Source of the DNA: F23-D06 sp963643165
GTDB taxonomy: Bacteria; Bacteroidota; Bacteroidia; Bacteroidales; WCHB1-69
DNA length: 64,000 bases
NCBI GenBank assembly: GCA_963643165.1
Contig: CAVIJD010000005.1
Location: 1-64,000, forward strand
Direction of reading: 5' to 3'
Shown here: piece after piece, positions 1-8,128 of the stretch
How the letters are laid out: every line of letters starts with the position of its first letter
How positions within the stretch are numbered: position 1 is the first letter of the stretch
Position numbers and translations under genes: made by a program
The notes under the pieces: model-generated
The model's database searches: none
Told to the model about the DNA's origin: nothing
What the model saw: the letters and a program-made list of their open reading frames with translations, nothing else

Positions 1-38
1 TTGTGATGTAAAAAGGCGCGGTCTTTTGCGGAAAATGT

Positions 39-46
39 TATTTTTG
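39..46 (+). promoter_or_regulatory. -7 promoter element of panB
   Basis: TATTTTTG followed by CCGCC matches the Bacteroidota -7 motif TAnnTTTG, 23 bases before the panB start. No clear TTTG -33 element lies at the usual distance. Confidence 0.6.
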
Positions 47-69
47 CCGCCTGTAAAAATTAACAGATA

Positions 70-891
70 ATGTCACAGTATCTTTCTGAAAACGTCAGCA
101 AAATCACGACAAACACGCTGCAGCGAATGAAAAGCAAAGGCGAACGTATTGCAATGCTGACAGCGTACGATTATTCTATTGCCACCTTGCTGGATATGGC
201 CAAGATTGACGTGATTTTGGTGGGAGATTCCGCCGCCAATGTGATGGCTGGTTACCGGACAACGCTGCCGATTACGCTCAACGAGATGATTTACCATGCC
301 TCATCCGTGGTCCGCGCCGTTAAAAGGGCTTTGGTGGTCGTGGATATGCCTTTCGGCACCTATCAGGGCAATTCTAAGGAGGCACTTAATTCGGCCGTCC
401 GCATTATGAAAGAGTCGGGCGCGGATGCCGTCAAACTGGAAGGCGGCTCAGAGGTGTTGGAGTCCATAGACAGAATTTTGAGCGCAGGCATCCCCGTGAT
501 GGGACATCTCGGTCTTACGCCACAGTCTATCAACAAGTTCGGCACTTACGCAGTCAGGGCAACCACCGACGATGAGGCTGAGAAGTTGCTTGAGAATGCC
601 AAACTGCTTGAGCAGCACGGCTGTTTCTCTTTGGTTTTGGAAAAGATACCGGCAACACTGGCCCAGAAGGTTACCGAGAGTTTGACAATCCCCACGATTG
701 GCATAGGAGCGGGCGGGGCAACCAGCGGTCAGGTGCTCGTGTTTCATGATATGATGGGTATTACACAGCAGTTTTCCCCCCGTTTCTTGCGCCGCTATCT
801 CAACTTGAGCGAGGAAATTGTCGGGGCAATAGAGCACTATATTGAAGATGTCAAAAACTGCAATTTCCCGAATGAGTCTGAGCAGTACTGA
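70..891 (+). CDS. panB: 3-methyl-2-oxobutanoate hydroxymethyltransferase
   Basis: Ketopantoate hydroxymethyltransferase moves a hydroxymethyl group from methylene-tetrahydrofolate to 2-oxoisovalerate, the first committed step of pantothenate and coenzyme A synthesis in the cytosol. The 273 residues are the usual length of a complete PanB. Family motifs are visible: MLTAYDYSIA near residue 28, VGDSAANVMAG near 50, DAVKLEGG near 118, GHLGLTPQS near 145 and IGIGAGGATSGQVLV near 215. It is the first gene after a -7 promoter and overlaps the start of the pseudouridine synthase gene, so the two are probably one transcript. Confidence 0.95.
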   Translation: MSQYLSENVSKITTNTLQRMKSKGERIAMLTAYDYSIATLLDMAKIDVILVGDSAANVMAGYRTTLPITLNEMIYHASSVVRAVKRALVVVDMPFGTYQGNSKEALNSAVRIMKESGADAVKLEGGSEVLESIDRILSAGIPVMGHLGLTPQSINKFGTYAVRATTDDEAEKLLENAKLLEQHGCFSLVLEKIPATLAQKVTESLTIPTIGIGAGGATSGQVLVFHDMMGITQQFSPRFLRRYLNLSEEIVGAIEHYIEDVKNCNFPNESEQY

Positions 892-1588
892 ACAGGCGGT
901 GCGCCTTTTGGACGGGCGTGTGCTTTATGAGGACAACCATCTGCTGATACTGAACAAGAGGGCAGGCGAGATTGTCCAAGGCGACAAGTCCGGTGACGAG
1001 CCGCTGTTGGAACTGGCACGCAGTTATATACGCGAAACGTGCCAAAAGAAGGGAAATGTGTTCTGTGGCCTTGTGCATCGGATTGACAGACCGGTGAGCG
1101 GCGCAGTGGTTTTTGCCAGAACTTCTAAGGCTCTGTCCAGGATGAACGAGTTGGTGAAACAACGCCGCATCAGCAAGGTGTATTGGGCCATTGTGGAGGG
1201 CACTCCGGCCGTCGAGGAGGCAACGTTGGTACATTATATGCAGAAAAACGAGCGGAATAATAAGAGTTATGTGTCCGAAACAGAAAAACCGGGGTGGCAG
1301 CGCGCCGAACTGAAATACTTGCTGATTGGCACGTCAGAGCGTTATAGCCTTCTGGAGGTTGAATTGCATACAGGACGCCATCATCAGATCAGGGCGCAAC
1401 TTGCCGCGGTGGGAAATCCCATTAAGGGTGATGTCAAGTATGGCGCACGACGCGCTTGCGAAGACGGGTCCATAATGCTCCACGCACGCTCACTCCAATT
1501 TGAGCATCCGGTTTCACATCAGGATGTTTCTGTTGTCGCCGAGCCTTTCAATCCATTGTTCAGAAAGATAGGCGGATTGGAAGAGTGA
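848..1588 (+). CDS. RluA-family 23S/tRNA pseudouridine synthase
   Basis: Isomerises uridine to pseudouridine in RNA. The catalytic motif GLVHRIDRPVSG near residue 72 carries the Asp that attacks the uracil, and HTGRHHQIRAQLA near 175 is the second RluA-family motif. About 246 residues without an N-terminal S4 domain, like the compact RluA members of this phylum. The start is uncertain: ATG codons at 848 and 872 and a TTG at 842 all lie inside the panB coding sequence, so translation is coupled to panB. Target site not predictable from sequence. Confidence 0.88.
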   Translation: MSKTAISRMSLSSTEQAVRLLDGRVLYEDNHLLILNKRAGEIVQGDKSGDEPLLELARSYIRETCQKKGNVFCGLVHRIDRPVSGAVVFARTSKALSRMNELVKQRRISKVYWAIVEGTPAVEEATLVHYMQKNERNNKSYVSETEKPGWQRAELKYLLIGTSERYSLLEVELHTGRHHQIRAQLAAVGNPIKGDVKYGARRACEDGSIMLHARSLQFEHPVSHQDVSVVAEPFNPLFRKIGGLEE

Positions 1589-1612
1589 CTTTTCCTTTGT
1601 GATGGTGTGTCT

Positions 1613-1641
1613 TGATTTCCGTTCGGAAATCAGAGTTTTTT
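1613..1641. terminator. Hairpin terminator between convergent genes
   Basis: TGATTTCC / GGAAATCA form an 8-bp stem with a short loop, followed on the + strand by a run of six T. It ends the panB/RluA transcript and overlaps the last codons of the convergent hydrolase gene. Confidence 0.7.
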
Positions 1642-2562
1642 CAAGTCTTTGATTCGATAACTGCCGAATTTTGACCTTTTGATGGCTGGATTGTAATAGG
1701 TCTCGTCTGACTGTATCTGTTTTTTTCCAAAGACAAACTCCTCGATGAAATTGTCAATCAGATTGAATTCCCGGGGATAGATGCCGGCCACCTCATGGGC
1801 GAGTCCCGTGTATCTGCGGATATGGAAAGGATAGTCGTATTTGCTGAAACGCTTGGCCAGAGCGTTGCTGCCGAACATGCCTTGGTTGAAAATGCGAATC
1901 TGCTTGTAGGGCACAAGATGGTCTTCCGTGCCATGGCACAACAGGGTGGGGGCAGGCGGCTGAATGCGGTACTTGACTTTGCCTTTGCGCGACAAAATGC
2001 TGCCCGAAAAGGAGATGACCCCGGCATAATGGAAAGTGTCTGGGAGTAGTTCTGTGCCGTGAATCCTGTTGCCGAGGAAATAGTCGGCCTGCAACACCGT
2101 GATGGCCCCGGCACTGCTGCCGAGTGTTACGATGTGATTCGCATTGATCTGGAAGTCAGAACGATGCTGAAGACTGTCAAGGATATAGCCCGTGGCGGAA
2201 ATCAGGTCTTCCCCTGCCATGTCGATGGCATTCTTGAATTTCTCCAGTCCTGAGATTAAGGTGTAGTTTTTGTATCCTTTCAAGCCGAGCCGGTAGTCGA
2301 TGGCGATGACAACCCAGCCTTTGTCGTTGTAATATTGTTGCAGTTCCGTGATCTGATGGTCGTTGCGCGCCCCCGACACGAAGCCGCCCCCGAAAACGAA
2401 AACCATACAGCTGTGTTCTTCATTTTGCTGTTGTGGCACATATACGTCCATCATGAGATGGTTGGTGTCTTTTACGGCATATTCAAAAGTCAATTTCTGC
2501 TGCGAAAAGGCAGTGCCGGCAATCAATAAGGACAATAGAGTGATGAGGAGATTTCTGTTCAT
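1630..2562 (-). CDS. Secreted alpha/beta hydrolase (carboxylesterase-like)
   Basis: Predicted esterase or lipase of the alpha/beta hydrolase fold. Visible are the oxyanion-hole loop FGGGFVSG near residue 60, the nucleophile elbow GSSAG near 160, an Asp in CHGTEDHLVPY near 236 and a His in YTGLAHEVAG near 276. The first residues MNRNLLITLLSLLIAGTAFS form a signal peptide, so the protein is exported. The start at 2562 is chosen because the open frame upstream runs through tRNA-Ser and encodes nothing protein-like there. Substrate unknown; 310 residues. Confidence 0.85.
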   Translation of the reverse strand: MNRNLLITLLSLLIAGTAFSQQKLTFEYAVKDTNHLMMDVYVPQQQNEEHSCMVFVFGGGFVSGARNDHQITELQQYYNDKGWVVIAIDYRLGLKGYKNYTLISGLEKFKNAIDMAGEDLISATGYILDSLQHRSDFQINANHIVTLGSSAGAITVLQADYFLGNRIHGTELLPDTFHYAGVISFSGSILSRKGKVKYRIQPPAPTLLCHGTEDHLVPYKQIRIFNQGMFGSNALAKRFSKYDYPFHIRRYTGLAHEVAGIYPREFNLIDNFIEEFVFGKKQIQSDETYYNPAIKRSKFGSYRIKDLKKL

Positions 2563-2586
2563 CTCGTTGGTTCTAAACAGATTAAG

Positions 2587-2673
2587 CGGAAAGTGAGGGA
2601 TTCGAACCCCCGGAAGTTGTGACACTTCGGCGGTTTTCGAAACCGCTGCCTTCAGCCACTCGGCCAACTTTCC
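2587..2673 (-). tRNA. tRNA-Ser (anticodon CGA)
   Basis: An 87-nt type II tRNA with acceptor stem GGAAAGT/ACTTTCC, discriminator G, a long variable arm, T-arm GGTTCGAAT, and anticodon stem GCGGT/ACCGC around TTCGAAA, giving anticodon CGA (reads UCG). No encoded CCA. It lies between the ubiE operon and the hydrolase on the same strand, with its own -7 promoter upstream. Confidence 0.95.
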
Positions 2674-2698
2674 GTAGAGCCATTTTCAATAGCGGCTG

Positions 2699-2706
2699 CA
2701 AAAATA
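2699..2706 (-). promoter_or_regulatory. -7 promoter element of tRNA-Ser
   Basis: On the minus strand TATTTTTG followed by CAGCCGC, 26 bases before the mature tRNA 5' end. It matches the motif seen at most other promoters of the window. Confidence 0.65.
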
Positions 2707-2726
2707 CAAAAATTTTCGAGCGCCCG

Positions 2727-3413
2727 TCATTTTTTTGCGAGATACATTATGCAGGTCCCGAATGTGAATTTGCGGTAGTTGACGGAGGAGAATCCGACAT
2801 GGTGCAATAAGGGCACGATGATGTCTTCTTTGGGGAATTTGATGATGGATTCGGGCAGGTAACGGTAGGCTTTTCCGTTTCCGGAGATGATTTTTCCGAT
2901 GATGGGTAGCATGAAGCGTGCGTAAAGCCGGAAGCATTTTGCCAAAAATGTACGGTCAGGGTACGAGAGTTCCAAAATGACCATAATGCCGCCCTTTTTC
3001 AACACGCGGTGCATTTCGGCAAGACCGGTCTCTAAATGCTCGAAATTGCGGATGCCGAAGGCTACGCTGACACTGTCGAAGCTGCCCTCCGCAAAATCGA
3101 GCGCCTCGCAGTCGCCTTGAATGAAGCGGATGTTCCCCTTGGCCTTTTTGCGGGCCTCCGCGAGCATGTTCTCCGACAGGTCGATGCCGGTCATGCTGCT
3201 CCCAGTTGGGGCTTTTTTGGCCGCGGCAATGGCAAAGTCGCCCGTGCCCGTGGCAATGTCAAGCATTTCTATCGGCGTTTCCCCCTTTGTCAGTGTGCGT
3301 ACGGCACGAGCTCTCCAAATGCGGTCTGTGCCGAATGAGAGCAGATGGTTGAGCAAGTCATAATGCGGCGCAATGTCGTCAAACAGTGCTTTTATCATTT
3401 TTCTGGATGGCAT
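2727..3413 (-). CDS. ubiE: Demethylmenaquinone methyltransferase
   Basis: SAM-dependent C-methylation of demethylmenaquinone, the last step of menaquinone synthesis (also called menG). The SAM-binding motif LDIATGTGDFA lies near residue 50, the Asp of SMTGIDLSENML near 76, and the family signature AFGIRNFEHLETGLAEMHRV near 118 with KGGIMVILELSYP after it. 228 residues is slightly short but complete. It starts 4 bases after menA stops, so the two consecutive menaquinone enzymes are co-transcribed. Confidence 0.95.
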   Translation of the reverse strand: MPSRKMIKALFDDIAPHYDLLNHLLSFGTDRIWRARAVRTLTKGETPIEMLDIATGTGDFAIAAAKKAPTGSSMTGIDLSENMLAEARKKAKGNIRFIQGDCEALDFAEGSFDSVSVAFGIRNFEHLETGLAEMHRVLKKGGIMVILELSYPDRTFLAKCFRLYARFMLPIIGKIISGNGKAYRYLPESIIKFPKEDIIVPLLHHVGFSSVNYRKFTFGTCIMYLAKK

Positions 3414-3417
3414 AGCA

Positions 3418-4329
3418 TTAGGATATTAGGTAGGGGATTCCGGCGAGCAGTGCAAGTAGGAATGTGGATATTACCAGCATTGGCAGGTATCTGTCGAGTT
3501 GTTTTCCCGACTGTTTCCAGACCCCCGCAAGATGTTTTGCAAATAATGGCAGGGTCAGCAGATAGAGCAGATTCCAGCCCGTTTGGAAGTTGAGTGCCGT
3601 AAAGAGGATCATGCAAGTCCAGCCGGCAATGATGAGTATGGTGTGGTAGATGCGTGCGTCTTTTTCGCCGATGCGGAGCGGAATGGTGGCGCGGATGCCT
3701 GCGTCGGAGCGCATGTCTCTGATGTTGTTGACATTGAGTACGCCAACGCTGAAGAAGCCGATGCTTGCGGCAGGCAGCAGGAGTGTCCACGAATTGAGGC
3801 GGTGCGCCAGTACAAAGTAGCCGCCCAACACCGACACTATCCCGAAAAAGAGGAAGACGAACAGGTCGCCGAGTCCCCGATGTCCGTAGGGGTGCTTGCC
3901 TAAGGTGTAATGGAGCGCGGCCCAGATGGCGCAGAGTCCGGCCAACAGCAGGGCAATGGCTTTGGGGGTTAGCAGTGTGCCGAAGGAACTCCAGACCAGC
4001 AGCGTGCCGAAAAGGCAACAGGCCGCGACGGTGACGGCAATCAGTTTGCGGAATGTCGGCACGGTGATGCCACCTTGCGCAAGGCTGTAGGTCGGTCCCT
4101 CGCGCTCTTCGCCGTCGGTGCCGTGCAGAAAGTCGCCGAGTTCGTTTGACAGGTTGCTCAGGATTTGCAGTGACACGGTGGTGAGCAACAGAAAGACGAT
4201 GGTTGCAATGCTGGCGTTGCTGTTCCCGAAGGCCAGCGTACCGCCGAGCAGCACGCCGGACAGAGAGAGCGGCAGTGTGCGTAAACGCATCGAGTGTATG
4301 ACTGCTTTGATGAACAGTGAGTTTTGCAT
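3418..4329 (-). CDS. menA: 1,4-dihydroxy-2-naphthoate polyprenyltransferase
   Basis: Integral membrane UbiA-family prenyltransferase that attaches the polyprenyl tail to dihydroxynaphthoate in menaquinone synthesis. The first Asp-rich motif is NELGDFLHGTDGEEREGP near residue 62, with the second NNIRDMRSDAG near 180. The rest is hydrophobic, with about eight or nine membrane segments over 303 residues, the usual length. Directly upstream of ubiE. Menaquinone points to anaerobic respiration such as fumarate reduction; that is an inference. Confidence 0.93.
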   Translation of the reverse strand: MQNSLFIKAVIHSMRLRTLPLSLSGVLLGGTLAFGNSNASIATIVFLLLTTVSLQILSNLSNELGDFLHGTDGEEREGPTYSLAQGGITVPTFRKLIAVTVAACCLFGTLLVWSSFGTLLTPKAIALLLAGLCAIWAALHYTLGKHPYGHRGLGDLFVFLFFGIVSVLGGYFVLAHRLNSWTLLLPAASIGFFSVGVLNVNNIRDMRSDAGIRATIPLRIGEKDARIYHTILIIAGWTCMILFTALNFQTGWNLLYLLTLPLFAKHLAGVWKQSGKQLDRYLPMLVISTFLLALLAGIPYLIS

Positions 4330-4395
4330 AGCGTCAGTATCTTTTATCTGTGTGGCGGTGTGAGGATAGTTTTGGGAGGGATGAGGAACAAAAGG

Positions 4396-5415
4396 TCATA
4401 TTCTGGCTTTTTTGAGCAGCAGGAAGATGAAGTAGGGGGCGCCGGCAAGCGCTGTGATGCTGCCGACGGGCAATTCGGCAGGAGCGGCAAGGGTGCGGGC
4501 AAGGGTGTCGGCAATGAGCAGGAAAAAGGCGCCGAAGAACAGCGAGTAGGTGAATAGCCGGCGGTTGTCGCTGCCGAAAACCAGCCGCGTGATGTGCGGA
4601 ACTATCAGCCCGATGAATCCGATGACTCCGCAGAACGAGACAACCACGGCCGTAAGTACCGAGGCGGCAATGAGGACGATGCGGGTGGTGTGCTGCGTGT
4701 TTACCCCAAGCGTGCGTGCTGCATCGTTTTCCAATTGTATGATGTTCAGGTCTTTGGCATAGTAGAAGAGCACAAGGGCAACGGCTGTGAGGGTGATGAG
4801 GATGCAGGCGGAGTCCGTCCAAGTGGCGGAGGCCACGCTTCCCATAGTCCAGAAAAATATTTTCTGCATCTCTTGCCTGTTGATGACCATCAGGAGGGTG
4901 ATGACGGCAGAGATGAGGAAGTTGAGCGCGATGCCGATGAGCAGGAGGGTCTGCGTGGAATGGCGGCGTTGCATTGCCGCGATGCCCATGATCAGAAAGA
5001 GCGTGAGCAGCGCGGTGGCCAAAGCCGGCAAGGTGACACCGAAAACGAGTGTGTCAAGCCCTAACAGAAAGGCGACGGCGGCGCCTAAGGATGCCCCCGA
5101 CGAGATGCCCAGCATGTAGGGGTCGCAGACGGGATTGCGGAATATGCTTTGGAATACGCAGCCGCAAAGAGCCAGCGAGGCTCCGGCCAGCAGACTCACT
5201 ACGATGCGCGGCAGCCGCAATTGCCACAGTATGGTGTTGTAGAAACTTTGGTCGCCCCCGACGACACCCTGCAGGTCGCCGTGCTGTAGGATTCCGGCTA
5301 TGACTGCCTTGGCCGGAATGTGTACGGCCCCGATGAAAACGCAAGTGCCTGCCGCCAGCAACAGCAGTGTCCCCAAAAGGAACGGAAGGAAAATATGGCG
5401 ACCATCTTTCCTCAT
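4396..5415 (-). CDS. FecCD/BtuC-family ABC transporter permease
   Basis: Inner-membrane permease for iron-siderophore, haem or cobalamin import: 339 residues with about ten membrane segments and the family signatures GASLALCGCVFQSIFRNP near 78, LGISSGASLGA near 103 and GVIGFIGLIVPHI near 265. Its start overlaps the stop of the regulator gene by 4 bases (ATGA). No substrate-binding protein or ATPase gene is next to it; the next gene downstream is menA, so partners must be elsewhere. Which ligand it moves cannot be read from the sequence. Confidence 0.9.
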   Translation of the reverse strand: MRKDGRHIFLPFLLGTLLLLAAGTCVFIGAVHIPAKAVIAGILQHGDLQGVVGGDQSFYNTILWQLRLPRIVVSLLAGASLALCGCVFQSIFRNPVCDPYMLGISSGASLGAAVAFLLGLDTLVFGVTLPALATALLTLFLIMGIAAMQRRHSTQTLLLIGIALNFLISAVITLLMVINRQEMQKIFFWTMGSVASATWTDSACILITLTAVALVLFYYAKDLNIIQLENDAARTLGVNTQHTTRIVLIAASVLTAVVVSFCGVIGFIGLIVPHITRLVFGSDNRRLFTYSLFFGAFFLLIADTLARTLAAPAELPVGSITALAGAPYFIFLLLKKARI

Positions 5416-6005
5416 ATTATGTCATTCTCTTCGATGAGGTTGTTCAGGATGGCATAAACCGTGAGCGCGGATATGGACTTGATGCCTGTCTTCTTCATGA
5501 TGTTCTTGCGGTGCGTGAGGACGGTGTGTACAGAAATGTTGAGCAATTCGGCAATCTCGGTGCTTTTACGGCCTTTCACGAGGTTGATGAGGATCTCGCG
5601 CTCGCGTTCAGAAAGCTGCGAGGGGTCGGTGTCTTCATTCTCGGGACGGCTGGCCGTTAACACGTCGTTCAATTTTGTGCGAAGATGCTTTACGTCGTCG
5701 GTGATTTCGATGATTCCGTTGAATTGTTTGAGATGCAGGGATTCGAAGAAGGCATACACCAAGGCGATGATTTTCATGTCTGGCAGTTCCTCAAAGATGC
5801 CGCGTACGTTGCCGAGTTTGTTGTAGTCGAGCATGACCGGATTGATGATGAGTATGTCCGGGGCAATGGCGTGTACCCGCGTCAGGATGGTTTTGGCATA
5901 GTCCGTTTTCAGCACGACTTCGTACTCGGGCATGTTCTGGAGCATAGCGCAGAGCCCCTCCAGCACAATTGGGGACGGGTCGGCGATGATGATTCTATAT
6001 TTCAT
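5412..6005 (-). CDS. LuxR/NarL-type regulator with degenerate receiver
   Basis: 197 residues: an N-terminal receiver-like domain (about 1-118) and a C-terminal LuxR helix-turn-helix (about 130-192; SEREREILINLVKGRKSTEI and NISVHTVLTHRKNIMKK). The receiver departs from the phosphorylatable type: the usual acidic pair reads AD in IIIADPSP, and the position of the phospho-acceptor Asp reads Asn (N55 in PDILIINPVML). It is therefore probably regulated by ligand or partner binding and not by a histidine kinase. It overlaps the hemerythrin gene upstream by 11 bases and the permease downstream by 4, so all three are translationally coupled. Confidence 0.85.
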   Translation of the reverse strand: MKYRIIIADPSPIVLEGLCAMLQNMPEYEVVLKTDYAKTILTRVHAIAPDILIINPVMLDYNKLGNVRGIFEELPDMKIIALVYAFFESLHLKQFNGIIEITDDVKHLRTKLNDVLTASRPENEDTDPSQLSEREREILINLVKGRKSTEIAELLNISVHTVLTHRKNIMKKTGIKSISALTVYAILNNLIEENDII

Positions 6006-6708
6006 TGTTCTCCAGTGTCTTGATGTACGGTATGAGGATTTTTTCTTCTAATATGGCATGTTTCTCGATGTCGTCTGACAGCGAGAAGATGTCGATGAGC
6101 ATAAAGATGCGTTCGCGTTGAGCCACGTCGGCCGGGATGTATTTGATTAACAGGTTGGTGAAATCACGCAGTTTGTCCTCAATGTTGTCATGCTGCCGGT
6201 CGAAGTCGGCCACGCTGAATTTCTTTCTCCGCGGCTTACGCTTTTCCTTAAGGTCTTGGATGTAAGGGAATATCACGTCTTCTTCGTGCTGGAAGTGGCA
6301 AACAACCTCTTTTTTGTACTCCTCGAAAAACTTCAGGATGGTGGTTCGGTATTTTTCGTTCCAGTCTTGCATCACATCGTGCAGATGATGCTCAATGTGG
6401 GAGAACTCGTTGTCAACATAGTCGTTGTGCGAGGCTTTGAGGTACTGCAGGAAGTCGTCGATGTTACAGTTCTGCAGTTCTTCGCGTTCGGGCAGGTAGT
6501 CGTCTTGCGTGTAGGCGTTGCAGATCAGCAGAAAGAGCGGCAGCGACACCCCGTTGTCTTCGCAGACCTGCTTGACGGTCTTTTCGCCGAATCCAAGCGA
6601 GATTCCCATCCTCGGCAGCAGGATGATCAGGTTGTTGTAACAGGCCAAGACGTCTGCCATTTTCATCTTTGCCGTTATGAAGGTATAGTTGTTGGTGCGT
6701 TGTTGCAT
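5995..6708 (-). CDS. Hemerythrin-domain protein
   Basis: Predicted diiron four-helix protein of the hemerythrin/RIC type, binding O2 or NO or repairing iron centres. The iron-ligand pattern is visible: EFSHIEHHLHD near residue 105, CHFQHEEDVIFPYI near 138, FDRQHDNIEDKL near 168, and HAILEEKILIPYI near 218. An N-terminal stretch of about 80 residues precedes it. The start at 6708 is preferred because a -7 promoter sits at 6730-6737. First gene of a three-gene operon with an unusual regulator and an iron-type permease, which suggests oxygen, NO or iron control. Confidence 0.82.
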   Translation of the reverse strand: MQQRTNNYTFITAKMKMADVLACYNNLIILLPRMGISLGFGEKTVKQVCEDNGVSLPLFLLICNAYTQDDYLPEREELQNCNIDDFLQYLKASHNDYVDNEFSHIEHHLHDVMQDWNEKYRTTILKFFEEYKKEVVCHFQHEEDVIFPYIQDLKEKRKPRRKKFSVADFDRQHDNIEDKLRDFTNLLIKYIPADVAQRERIFMLIDIFSLSDDIEKHAILEEKILIPYIKTLENNEI

Positions 6709-6729
6709 AGCGGTTTTGTTTAAAGCGTG

Positions 6730-6737
6730 CAAAGATA
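6730..6737 (-). promoter_or_regulatory. -7 promoter of the hemerythrin operon
   Basis: Minus-strand TATCTTTG followed by C, 21 bases before the chosen hemerythrin start. It rules out the longer reading frame that begins upstream. Confidence 0.6.
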
Positions 6738-6778
6738 ATAAAATTGTACACGGTGTTTTGACGCAAAGCGCAGGCAAG

Positions 6779-6957
6779 CACGGCTGCCGCACGAATCAAG
6801 AAAGTAGAGGCGTTACGCGTGTGGTTCTTTCTCTCTTTCTACGATGTTGAGCCTCTTCGAGGCTCTGTTTGACTCGGGGCGCGACTTGCTCCGACGGCTT
6901 CACCGTCGGTTATGGTCAAAGGCGAGATGGAATTTTCCCGTTCGTGCGGTAGTCATA
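6779..6957 (+). repeat. MITE-like repeat, copy A (short form)
   Basis: About 180 bp bounded by inverted ends: CACGGCTGCCGCACGAA at the left and TTCGTGCGGTAGTCATAG at the right. Inside are the family's CTTTCTCTCTTTC tract and hairpins, including a perfect GAGCCTC-TTC-GAGGCTC at 6849-6865. It lacks the transposase fragment found in copies D, E and F. It lies upstream of the hemerythrin operon. Confidence 0.75.
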
Positions 6958-7093
6958 GGGGAACATGATGGCCGGATGTGCCCGGTTGATGCCGTCAATA
7001 CAAAATAAAACGACTTGAGCATAATAGCCAAGCCGTTCTAGATGTTTACACAACGGAATAATCCTTATTGTGAGTTGCTTCAAAATTGTGCCG

Positions 7094-7101
7094 CAAAAAT
7101 A
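7094..7101 (-). promoter_or_regulatory. Orphan -7 element facing repeat copy A
   Basis: Minus-strand TATTTTTG followed by CGGC. No complete gene follows for about 380 bases. The 193 bases between it and repeat A contain only an ATG-less open stretch (about 54 codons, from a TTG) that ends in the repeat. Otherwise I see nothing in 6958-7150. Confidence 0.35.
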
Positions 7102-7150
7102 CTCTTTTTTCTGATATTTGCAATGTTTTGAAAAAAACTTTTGTCCTTTG

Positions 7151-8116
7151 TCAGTTCACTCTTGACACGGATGCGGAACGGGTGACTTCACGCAGCACCA
7201 CATTTGCATTGTTCGATGCTTTGTATTTGACGGATGATGCGCCTGTGGCTTCCATTACCAGCGACTTGTCTGCATTTGCGCGGACGTGAGAGGAACCGGA
7301 CGCAAAAATGGCAGCATGGTCCGTGTCAAGGTCCATGGCGTCCACCTTGCAGGCTCCTGAAGATTCGACTGTGAGCGAGTTGACACTTCCCTTGAGTTTC
7401 AACGAAGCAGCCCCCGCAGCATCAATTTCGGCTTTGTTGTATCTGCCGGAAATATTGGCGCTGCAGGCACCGGCCGCGTCTATGTCCAGCTCTTTTGCAT
7501 CGATCATGAACTCAGCTTTCGCCGACCCCGCCAATTCAATGTCGGTCTCGTCAAAACTGCCCGAAAGGCTGATTTTGGAAGCTCCGGTGATTTTGGCCTC
7601 CAGTTTCTCGGCTTTGACGTTGAGTGTGCCGATTTTGCTGCTTCCGGCCGTGTGGATCTCCAACTCATTATGCCCAAGGTTGAACTCGTCGGTGCAGTAA
7701 AAAGAAGTGGATCCTGACATCTCGAGGCTTTCAAGCATCGGCATCGCGATTTCAGCTTTCACTTGTTTGCCACTCAGGTTGCTCAACATTCTGGACGGGA
7801 GGTTTTGGCTCCAGCCGATTTTGAGGATCCCGTTTTGGACGGACACTTCCAGGTATTTGTCCAAGTTCTCGGGCAAGGTGATGCTGACTTTGTAATTGTT
7901 CGATTTGACAAGCTGAACTGTGACAATGCCGCTCACTGAAATACCGTTGAAGTGGGTGTAGTTGAAGTTCCGGGTCACGGTTCCCGGGTCGTCAGGCATA
8001 ATCTCTTCAGACACTTCTTTGAGTGATGTTTTTGCCCCGCAAGATTGTACGGATGTCGCCATGATGAGGGCTGCCACGATGAATATTGTCAGGCTTGTTT
8101 TGATGTTATTTTTCAT
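7151..8116 (-). CDS. DUF2807 (head GIN domain) lipoprotein
   Basis: 321 residues with a lipoprotein signal (TSVQSCG, Cys near 26), so it is membrane anchored. After a linker, residues about 48-310 are a repetitive beta-rich region in short steps (GSTSFYC, TAGSSKIG, ITGASKIS, LAGSAKAE, AAGACSAN, AAGAASLK, SSGACKVD, ASGSSHVR), the right-handed beta-helix pattern of DUF2807, a family often labelled putative auto-transporter adhesin. Function unknown. Last gene of the LD-carboxypeptidase/acyltransferase operon, all cell-envelope proteins. Confidence 0.88.
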   Translation of the reverse strand: MKNNIKTSLTIFIVAALIMATSVQSCGAKTSLKEVSEEIMPDDPGTVTRNFNYTHFNGISVSGIVTVQLVKSNNYKVSITLPENLDKYLEVSVQNGILKIGWSQNLPSRMLSNLSGKQVKAEIAMPMLESLEMSGSTSFYCTDEFNLGHNELEIHTAGSSKIGTLNVKAEKLEAKITGASKISLSGSFDETDIELAGSAKAEFMIDAKELDIDAAGACSANISGRYNKAEIDAAGAASLKLKGSVNSLTVESSGACKVDAMDLDTDHAAIFASGSSHVRANADKSLVMEATGASSVKYKASNNANVVLREVTRSASVSRVN

Positions 8117-8128
8117 AATTGTGCTTTT

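Noticed and set aside
2563..2667. Longer hydrolase reading frame starting at 2667
   Set aside because: It translates tRNA-Ser; the ATG at 2562 gives a normal signal peptide.
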